A DNA stretch of 32,699 nt, from the NCBI GenBank assembly GCA_018830945.1, contig JAHJRD010000074.1, positions 1 through 32,699 on the forward strand, given 5' to 3'. Both the position numbers and the translations under genes were made by a program. The notes beneath the pieces were generated by a model that made no database searches, was not told where the DNA came from, and saw only the letters and a program-made list of their open reading frames with translations. Source of the stretch: Nanobdellota archaeon (GTDB lineage Archaea > Nanobdellota > Nanobdellia > SCGC-AAA011-G17 > GW2011-AR17). Positions 8,173 to 15,311 of this stretch are shown piece after piece. Position 1 is the first letter of the stretch. The number at the start of each line of letters is the position of its first letter.

Positions 8173-8997
8173 TTGGACAAAATAGACATTCTCAAGAAGA
8201 TTGAAACAGAGCTCAAGATCCAGGGAAAGAGCCAAAGAACTATACGCATGTATTGCTATTTCAACAGGAAGTTTATTGAGTTTGCAAACAAAGAGCCTGA
8301 GCAAATCACAACAGATGATATTAAGGCATATTTGGCTGAGCTCATTTCAAAGGGGAACAATGCCGCTTCCCTGGCTTTAGCAAGATCCTCCCTGAAATAC
8401 TTCTATGACGAAATGCTTGAAAAAGGGATTATGGCAAAAATAAAAACACCAAAAAGGCACAGAAAAATACCTGATGTACTTACAAAAGAAGAAGTAAAAC
8501 TCCTTATAGAGAATGCCGGAAGCCTTAGGAACAAGCTGCTTATAGAGATAATGTATGCTTCTGGCCTGAGGGTGTCTGAATGCGCTAGCTTAAAAGTGGA
8601 TGATTTAAACCTAAAGGAGAAAAATGGGCTTTTGAAGCACGGAAAGGGGGGAAAAGACCGCTTTTTCATACTTTCAGAGCAAGTAATAGCTGATTTAGGG
8701 CAATATCTGAAGCAAAATAGTGGAAACACTTATCTCTTTCCAGGCACCAAAGGCCCAATAACAGCAAAGGCTATACAAGATGTTATAAAGCGCGTTGCAA
8801 AGCGAACCGACATTAAAAAACACGTTCACTGCCATGGCTTAAGGCATGCATTTGCAACCCACCTATTGGAGGCAGGCACTGACATAAGAGTAATACAGGA
8901 ACTTTTGGCGCATTCAAACCTTCAAACAACACAGTTTTACACGCAAATAAGCAAGCAGCAGCTGATGAGGGTAAAAAGCCCAATGGATTCGCTATAA
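8173..8997 (+). CDS. xerA: Tyrosine recombinase (XerA-like)
   Basis: ASGLRVSE, HGKGGKDR, HCHGLRHAFATHLLEAGTDIRVIQELLAHSNLQTTQFYTQIS; TTG start with upstream gaggagga. Confidence 0.9.
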   Translation: MDKIDILKKIETELKIQGKSQRTIRMYCYFNRKFIEFANKEPEQITTDDIKAYLAELISKGNNAASLALARSSLKYFYDEMLEKGIMAKIKTPKRHRKIPDVLTKEEVKLLIENAGSLRNKLLIEIMYASGLRVSECASLKVDDLNLKEKNGLLKHGKGGKDRFFILSEQVIADLGQYLKQNSGNTYLFPGTKGPITAKAIQDVIKRVAKRTDIKKHVHCHGLRHAFATHLLEAGTDIRVIQELLAHSNLQTTQFYTQISKQQLMRVKSPMDSL

Positions 8998-9027
8998 TTA
9001 AATAGAAGGAGAATATACACTACTAAA

Positions 9028-9495
9028 ATGGCAGACAGGGTTATACCAGTAAAGGAGCGGCTTAAAAGGCTGCAGCAGCAGAACTATAAGTCTCTTCCTG
9101 AGAGGCAGCCTGAAGAGAAAACAGTAGAGGAAGAGCTTGAGGAGTTTAAAAACCAGGCGCTTATAAAGCCAGTTAGTGATGCTGAAACAGCTAAAAAAGA
9201 GGAGTTAAACAAGGTTATTGTCGAGGCTGACGGAGAACCCACTGACGAGGAGCTTTTTAAGCAGGAAGAAAAGGAAACAATCTATAAAGTAGAGCAGAAG
9301 ATTATTGAGATTGAAACAATAAAAAAAGAGATGATGGCAAACGGCAATTTTATGAAAAGGCTTTATGAGATAAAACAGGCTGAAAAGAAACTTTTGCCTA
9401 TATTGTACGACGCTAAAATAAAAGGCATGGAACTTTCTGAAGAGCTGAAGGCAAGGATTGCTGTTGCAGCTCCAAAGGCCGCTTTGCTTGATTAG
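9028..9495 (+). CDS. Charged, helical hypothetical protein
   Basis: 155 aa intact ORF, high Glu/Lys content, directly downstream of xerA. Confidence 0.6.
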   Translation: MADRVIPVKERLKRLQQQNYKSLPERQPEEKTVEEELEEFKNQALIKPVSDAETAKKEELNKVIVEADGEPTDEELFKQEEKETIYKVEQKIIEIETIKKEMMANGNFMKRLYEIKQAEKKLLPILYDAKIKGMELSEELKARIAVAAPKAALLD

Positions 9496-9529
9496 AATTT
9501 CTTATTTATGACTAAAGATTTTAAGAAAT

Positions 9530-10150
9530 CTATTTTCTTATTCTGGCTTTCATAACATCGACGATAGGCATTTTCTTTTTTAAGCAGGGATTCTTGTCTG
9601 TTGAGACAATATAAGCCTGTTTTCCTTTTCGTTTTCTCTTTACAAAGCCCATTTCCTCAAGCGCAGAAACAAACTGCGACAAGGTAGACCTGATAAACCC
9701 GTATTCCTTGTCAGGATAAAGCTCCTGTGCAAGATACTTAAGGCTTATCCACTGCCCGGGCATTTCTTTTTGCAGTACGGCAAGCTTCCAGCAGAGCTTT
9801 TGCTGTGTTTCTGTTAGGGTGTCCCACAGTGCCTCGTCTTGCTCATCGCTGGAAGCGCCTCCTGCTGCCTCTTCTATTTCCTCTGATTCCACCAGCTTTC
9901 CCGATGCCTTACTCAAAGAATGTTCAAGCAAGTATAACCGCTTTTCAATCGAATGAATATCCTTTACCTGCTTTTGATTGGTTGTGTTAAAGTGGTGAAG
10001 AAGTTTAGATATATGTTCCATGTCTTTTCTTAAATTGTTAAAAGACTGCTGAACAGATTTTTCAAAGGAATCCATGCGATGAGTATGCTTGGATTTGAAC
10101 AAAGGAGAATTTGAAAATGTTTCTTTTAGAGATTCAAAAAGCCCGGACAT
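9530..10150 (-). CDS. Coiled-coil protein with C-terminal wHTH
   Basis: N-terminal SFEKSVQQSFNNLRKDMEHIS heptad region; C-terminal LAQELYPDKEYGFIRSTLSQFVSALEEMGFVKRKRKGKQAYIV. Confidence 0.7.
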   Translation of the reverse strand: MSGLFESLKETFSNSPLFKSKHTHRMDSFEKSVQQSFNNLRKDMEHISKLLHHFNTTNQKQVKDIHSIEKRLYLLEHSLSKASGKLVESEEIEEAAGGASSDEQDEALWDTLTETQQKLCWKLAVLQKEMPGQWISLKYLAQELYPDKEYGFIRSTLSQFVSALEEMGFVKRKRKGKQAYIVSTDKNPCLKKKMPIVDVMKARIRK

Positions 10151-10192
10151 ATAGTTAGGGTAGATGAGCTACTTATTAAAGCTTTCGATTGT

Positions 10193-10290
10193 TTACCGAC
10201 GCGTTACAGACGTCTGCTAACGTGTCGGTAACACGTTACCGACGCGTCACCGACGCATTACTAACGCATTACTAACGCTTGTTTGACGAG
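10193..10290. repeat. Array of nine degenerate ~11-bp tandem repeats (iterons), consensus TTACYRACGCR
   Basis: TTACCGACGCG TTACAGACGTC TGCTAACGTG TCGGTAACACG TTACCGACGCG TCACCGACGCA TTACTAACGCA TTACTAACGCT TGTTTGACGAG. Confidence 0.85.
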
Positions 10291-10579
10291 GGAAAATGAA
10301 AAATTTGTGAAAATTTTCAAAAAAGAAAAAAATAATCCGGAAAAAGGTAAAAATCTACAAAAAAATGAGCTGTTAAAAACAAGCAAGAACCTAAAAAATA
10401 GCAAAAACATGAAAAATAAAGCAGAATACAAGATACTTGTTTTTGCAGCTGCAAAGGCCGCTTTAAACAATGAAAAAAAGAATAAAAATGAGAGTTTAGA
10501 GCATAATAAAATCAGCAATTGGGGCAGCCAATAGAAAAAATAAGGGAAAATGAGAGGGATTGAGGGCGAGATATAATGA

Positions 10580-10653
10580 TTATACGAAGATTATTGACAA
10601 ATATTCGAAAACAGAGTTTTCGGATATCCGAAAATGCATAGCATTTTCGAATA
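10580..10653 (+). repeat. Nested-palindrome element, copy B
   Basis: TTATACGAAG...TATTCGAAAACAGAGTTTTCGGATATCCGAAAATGCATAGCATTTTCGAATA. Confidence 0.7.
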
Positions 10654-11048
10654 AAATGAGAGTTCAGAAGCAGGATCAAGGGTTGAAAAATGACCAGCTG
10701 CAGACAAAAAAGAGTTCTGAGAGCGAAAAAACACCTGAAAAAGAGTTCTGACAGCTGATAAAGGCCAAAAAAAGAGTTTTTAGAGACTAATAAAGGATAA
10801 AAACAAGGAAAAATAGTGCTAAAAACAGCTATTAAGGCTTTAGAATGGTTTTAATGACACTATAATCGGGCCAAAGAACAGCTTAAAAAGAGCTATACAA
10901 GCTTTAAATGGTATATAAGGCAGCAAAAAGAGTGTTTAAAAGGAATGGCTATGATATATAGGGCGTTAAGCAGCGAAAAATGGCTAAAAATAGATAAGAA
11001 AAGCGATAATTCAAGCCAATTAAGCAGCCTCAAGGCAAAAAATGAGAG

Positions 11049-11894
11049 TTAGAAGCTTCCAAGCCTTTTTTGATTAGGCATGGCTGTTTCATAATACATT
11101 GAAATTAACTCTTTTTTAAGGCTTAAATCCATAAATTCCTTAGGAATCTGCAAAAACACTGTTTTATTGTTATATTTGACCTTTTCCAAGGGTATTCTCT
11201 TGCGCATAAGACCGCTGATATATGTCCTTATGCAGCCTTCTGAGAGTTTAAGCCTGTTTGCGACATCCAGATAAGACACATTTGAGCCTTTCTCTTCGGA
11301 AACCTCATATATTGTCAGGAAAGTCCTTAATTCCTGCTTGGAAAGCAGGGAAAACGCCCCCAGCAGATCCTGCCTGGAAGCTGAAATAACAGCTAATTCA
11401 GAGCTTTTAACCATCTTTGGCCTTAAGTCCTTAAATGGATTTTCCGTTGTCAAATATGTGTTTTTCTGTGATTCTGGAAGCTCCTGCCTGGGCTGCACTG
11501 GCACCATAACAGGGCCATTCATAGCCAGCGGTTTATCTACCTCTTCGGAAGAATGCGATTTCTCTTCGGAGAGTTTCTCCTCCTCCTGTTTAGTGCATGA
11601 ATGAATAGTGAATGAATGAATATTTGAATAAACCCCTTCATTTCCTATGGAACTCTCAAATGAGGCTATTTTACCCTCTAATTGCTTCAAACGAGCTAAA
11701 ATATCATCTAATTTACTAAAAACAGAAGAAAATTCACTATTTTTGCTTGAAATAGCTTCTTTTCCGGCTTTAATATCGGCTTCAAGAGCATTCATATGCT
11801 CCTTAACCTTTAGAAATGAGGATTTAACAGCCTCTTCAAAATTATCTTTCTTGTTGTTTTTAAGCCCCAGAAGCTCCCTAGCGTTCAATTTCAA
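11049..11894 (-). CDS. Coiled-coil protein with C-terminal wHTH, related to the 9530..10150 product
   Basis: N-terminal NFEEAVKSSFLKVKEHMNALEADI; C-terminal YLDVANRLKLSEGCIRTYISGLMRKRIPLEKVKYNNKTVFLQI. Confidence 0.7.
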   Translation of the reverse strand: MKLNARELLGLKNNKKDNFEEAVKSSFLKVKEHMNALEADIKAGKEAISSKNSEFSSVFSKLDDILARLKQLEGKIASFESSIGNEGVYSNIHSFTIHSCTKQEEEKLSEEKSHSSEEVDKPLAMNGPVMVPVQPRQELPESQKNTYLTTENPFKDLRPKMVKSSELAVISASRQDLLGAFSLLSKQELRTFLTIYEVSEEKGSNVSYLDVANRLKLSEGCIRTYISGLMRKRIPLEKVKYNNKTVFLQIPKEFMDLSLKKELISMYYETAMPNQKRLGSF

Positions 11895-11952
11895 TGTTTA
11901 AACCCCCTAATTAATTATGTGCACAGGATGTGCATAAGATGTGCATAAGTGT

Positions 11953-12375
11953 TTAACCCATGTAATTTGCCTTGCCTTTGGCAGCTAATGTAGGCATAGG
12001 GATGTGTGGAGGAAGCCCTATCTCCTGGGATAACAGCAGCGCCTTAATATTAGATCTGAACAGCACTGCATTCATTACCCGTTCCATCAGGGAAGGATCA
12101 ACCTTCTTTGTCTTTTTCCAGTCTGAATATATCCTTTCAATATCTTTTTCTTTCTCTGTAATAAGAATATGCCCTTTTAATTCAACAACAGCCTGCTTTG
12201 GCGTGTAATCAAGTCCAAACACAAAGTCAAACCTTAATACTGCATTTCCCTTGTCAGAAGATTTCTCCTTTTTGACGTCGGTAACAGATATGTTTGAATT
12301 TATTTTTAGCGGTGCTTCAATGTCTTTTAATTTCTCAACGAGAAACTTGTCAAATATTATTCCGGTTATTGCCAT
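11953..12375 (-). CDS. Conserved-looking hypothetical protein, possibly SecB-like fold
   Basis: Intact ORF (longest form 11953..12399; internal ATG gives MAITGIIFDKFLVEKL); beta-rich, ends VMNAVLFRSNIKALLLSQEIGLPPHIPMPTL. SecB analogy is weak. Confidence 0.55.
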   Translation of the reverse strand: MAITGIIFDKFLVEKLKDIEAPLKINSNISVTDVKKEKSSDKGNAVLRFDFVFGLDYTPKQAVVELKGHILITEKEKDIERIYSDWKKTKKVDPSLMERVMNAVLFRSNIKALLLSQEIGLPPHIPMPTLAAKGKANYMG

Positions 12376-12424
12376 TATCTCACAGGAAGTTAAAAACATA
12401 AGGAATTATATAAAGCTTTTGGCT

Positions 12425-14098
12425 TTACATTCTTTCAGGCGCATTAATCCCAAGAAGAAACAAGCCAGTCTTAATAACAATTGATGCAGAGCTTACAAGC
12501 AAAAGCCTTGCGTCCCTCAGCTTTGGCTCAACATTCTCTGAAAGGCACTGGCAGGAATGGTAAAACTCATTGAATGCCTGAGAAAGGTCAAGCAGGTATT
12601 TTGCAAGCGTCGAAGGCCTGAAGTGCGAAGCAGAAGCATTAACAGCCTCTGGGAAAGCACCTAAAAGTGAAACAAGCTTTTTCTCTGATTCGTCCATAAG
12701 CAAGCAATAATCTGCCTTTACCGGAGCCTTCCCTGCCTTCCTTAGGATTGACCTTGCCCTTGCATAAGTGTACTGGATATAAGGGCCTGTTTCGCCTTCA
12801 AAGCTCAATGCAGAGTCCCAGTCAAATGTAACATTCTTCTCATTTGAAACCTTTAAAACAGCATATTTAACAGCTCCGTAAGCAATGTCCTTTGCTGTCT
12901 TTTCATCTGCTTTTCCGTGCCTTTTCTTGATTTCGTGCTTTGCCTTTTCAACAGCTTCCTGCATGAAATCCTCAAGAAGTATTACGCTTCCCTGCCTTGT
13001 TGACATCCTGCCGTCTGAAAGAAGCACAAAAGAATAATGCACAGGCACAGGCGCCTTAAACCCAAGCAAATCCATTGCTGCTGCAAGCTGCTGGAAATAC
13101 AATTTTTGATCCTCGCCAAGCACAATAACATTTGCCCCTTTGGCAAGCTTTGCCTTGTCCATTGTATAGGCAATGTCCCTTAAAGGATACAAAGATGTCT
13201 TGTCAGCCCTTGTCAAAACAAGGAAAGGCGCCTTTAGGGGAAGATTATATTCCTCCTGGTTAAGCACAAGCCTTCCTTCCTCATCCTCTGAAAGCTTGCC
13301 TGTTTTATTAAGCAGTTCAAGGGATTGCTTTGCCTTGTTGTTCCATAAGTAATCTGACTCATAATCAAAGGAATCATACTTTATACCAAGCTCAGCAAAT
13401 ATCTTTGCCTGGCCTTTTATGCATGTCTCAACTATTGCCCTGAACCTTTTTCTCACTGACTTGTCCCCATTCTCAAGCTTGTTAAGCAATTCAAACACAT
13501 CCTTCTCAAGCTCTGGCTTTGCTTTGATTTTGTTGTTAATGTCAACGTAAAGCTTCAGAAGGCTGTCAAAGGCTGGCTTTTTAGTCCCTGCGCCAAGCAC
13601 AAGCATTGCTATTTGCTTTCCAACATCATTTACAAAATAATGGACATCTGTCTTATATCCCTGGAAGCGCATTAAACGCACAATAGCGTCTCCTATGAGG
13701 GCGTTCCTCGCCCTGCCTACATGGGGCGAGGCATTGGGATTAATGCTTGTATGCTCAATTAACGCCTTCTTTCCCTTGCCTTCCTGGGAAGAGCCGTACT
13801 TGTCTTTTTTATTTTGTATCTCTGAAATAACATCCTCAAACAAGCATGATTTTTTTATGAATAGATTTATGTAAGGCCCTTTTGCCTCTGCCTTGTCCAG
13901 CCATATTGCTTTTAGCTTTGCTGCGATATCATCTGCAATCTGCTGAGGCGCTTTTTTCAATTGTTTGGCGAGGGGAAAGCAAGGTATTGCATAATCACCC
14001 ATTGAAGAATCAGGAGGTATTTCAATCATCTGCAGAAAATCAATATTTAATCCAGATGTTTTTTTTGCAAGTTTTGCAATCTCTTCTTTGTAATCCAT
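12425..14098 (-). CDS. argS: Arginyl-tRNA synthetase
   Basis: HTSINPNASPHVGRARNALIGDAIVRLMRFQGY, MSTRQGSVI, C-terminal DALR-type domain. Confidence 0.95.
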   Translation of the reverse strand: MDYKEEIAKLAKKTSGLNIDFLQMIEIPPDSSMGDYAIPCFPLAKQLKKAPQQIADDIAAKLKAIWLDKAEAKGPYINLFIKKSCLFEDVISEIQNKKDKYGSSQEGKGKKALIEHTSINPNASPHVGRARNALIGDAIVRLMRFQGYKTDVHYFVNDVGKQIAMLVLGAGTKKPAFDSLLKLYVDINNKIKAKPELEKDVFELLNKLENGDKSVRKRFRAIVETCIKGQAKIFAELGIKYDSFDYESDYLWNNKAKQSLELLNKTGKLSEDEEGRLVLNQEEYNLPLKAPFLVLTRADKTSLYPLRDIAYTMDKAKLAKGANVIVLGEDQKLYFQQLAAAMDLLGFKAPVPVHYSFVLLSDGRMSTRQGSVILLEDFMQEAVEKAKHEIKKRHGKADEKTAKDIAYGAVKYAVLKVSNEKNVTFDWDSALSFEGETGPYIQYTYARARSILRKAGKAPVKADYCLLMDESEKKLVSLLGAFPEAVNASASHFRPSTLAKYLLDLSQAFNEFYHSCQCLSENVEPKLRDARLLLVSSASIVIKTGLFLLGINAPERM

Positions 14099-14273
14099 CT
14101 GATAAGTTATAGCGGGCTTGTTTAAATCTTTTTGTATCTAATAACCTAATTAATTTTTTTCAGCAACACAAAAATCATATACTAATTCCCAAAAATGTCT
14201 TTCCTCGACGATTAATGCGTTTAACCGCACAAATGGAAAAATATATAAACAAACAGGCTTTAAAAGAGGTATA

Positions 14274-14540
14274 ATGACGCGGCTTTCTGAAAAAACCATG
14301 AAATATGTCAAGGATGAAGTTGTTTCTGTGCTGTTTAATTCACGCACTGCAATGTACGCAAGCCAGGTTGCTTCTAATATGGGAAGGGATAAGGAATTCA
14401 TAAAAAGGATGCTTTTGGAGCTTGAAGAGGCAGGCATTCTTACAAGGTTTGACAGGAGCAAGAAAGGAAGGGCTTACAAGGAAAGGTGCAGGTGGCGCTT
14501 AAGGCCTGAAGTGGAGAAGGCGTTCAGGCAGATGCAGTGA
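14274..14540 (+). CDS. Small wHTH DNA-binding protein
   Basis: MYASQVASNMGRDKEFIKRMLLELEEAGILTRFDRSKKGRAYKERCRWRL. Confidence 0.7.
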   Translation: MTRLSEKTMKYVKDEVVSVLFNSRTAMYASQVASNMGRDKEFIKRMLLELEEAGILTRFDRSKKGRAYKERCRWRLRPEVEKAFRQMQ

Positions 14541-14610
14541 GAAAGAAGGCGGTCGGGATTCTGTGGTTGATTTGACTTCACAAAGAGAAAAAATGGATTC
14601 CTTGAGGCAG

Positions 14611-14733
14611 CTAATCTATCTTTTCCATGCCTTCACGCTTTGGATGTGCTTCAACTTGCCTCAAAGTATCAGCATCAAAGGTTGCAGCAATCTCTTCGCC
14701 AAATTTTCTTTCAATATCTAAGCAAGCTCTGGT
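14611..14733 (-). other. 40-codon open extension in frame beyond the TGA of the repeat protein
   Basis: Same-frame translation after TGA: TRACLDIERKFGEEIAATFDADTLRQVEAHPKREGMEKID then TAG. Confidence 0.55.
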
Positions 14734-15084
14734 TCAACCCAGTCTCTCCAGCACCTTGTCAAGCGTAATTTTTTTGCCTTCCCTGTCTTTAACAGCAAGG
14801 GAAATTCCGGCCGGGGTGTCCTTAAGATAAATACCCACCATGTCGCTCCACTGCAGATTAGATTTACCTGTTTGCGGGTCAACTGCAGGCCCGAATTTCA
14901 CCCTGCCTGTTTGCATTTCAGTCGGGTCTGCAAACATCCTCTGTAAGCTACTATCCTTAGTTACATTTCCCACGAATACATAAGATTTACCTGTTTGCAT
15001 TTCAGTCCGGTCTCTAAATATCCCATATACGTTACTAACCTTATCTACATTTCCCACGAATCTGTATTTTTTGTTTTCTTCCAT
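14734..15084 (-). CDS. Small protein with internal tandem repeats, unknown function
   Basis: ATG at 15084 preceded by GAGGGGGT; MEENKKYRFVGNVDKVSNVYGIFRDRTEMQTGKSYVFVGNVTKDSSLQRMFADPTEMQTGRVKFGPAVDPQTGKS... The 187-aa ORF start at 15297 is unlikely. Confidence 0.7.
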   Translation of the reverse strand: MEENKKYRFVGNVDKVSNVYGIFRDRTEMQTGKSYVFVGNVTKDSSLQRMFADPTEMQTGRVKFGPAVDPQTGKSNLQWSDMVGIYLKDTPAGISLAVKDREGKKITLDKVLERLG

Positions 15085-15233
15085 TTTATTTACCCCCTCT
15101 GTTTTTTCCTTGCGGTGCGGAGCACCGTGAGGTCCCGAAAACCCGCAGGTTTTCGCGGATGAGAAGTGCAGATAAACTTCTTTTATGTTACTATATTGCA
15201 GTAGCAACCCATATATAAAGCTTTCGGTTGAAA

Positions 15234-15307
15234 TATTCACCAACTGAATACTTAATTTTCCGCAAGCTTTAAATATATGCGCTAACTGAATATTCACTAA
15301 GTGAATA
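15234..15307. promoter_or_regulatory. Palindromic operator-like sites at the 15312 ATPase promoter
   Basis: TATTCACCAACTGAATA (15234-15250) and TATTCACTAAGTGAATA (15291-15307). Confidence 0.65.
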
Positions 15308-15311
15308 CAAA

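Noticed and set aside
10443-10465. Near-identical match TTTGCAGCTGCAAAGGCCGCTTT to GTTGCAGCTCCAAAGGCCGCTTT at ~9463
   Set aside because: Short Ala-rich codon run; may be chance or a tiny duplication, too short to interpret.
10283-10534. 83-aa Lys/Asn-rich ORF
   Set aside because: Low-complexity A-rich translation overlapping the last iteron; no domain. Not called as CDS.
10560-10751. 63-aa plus ORF
   Set aside because: Spans the nested-palindrome element B; open frame is likely chance.
14734-14736. In-frame TGA as selenocysteine
   Set aside because: No SECIS-like structure or selenoprotein family recognised; nonsense mutation or error is simpler.
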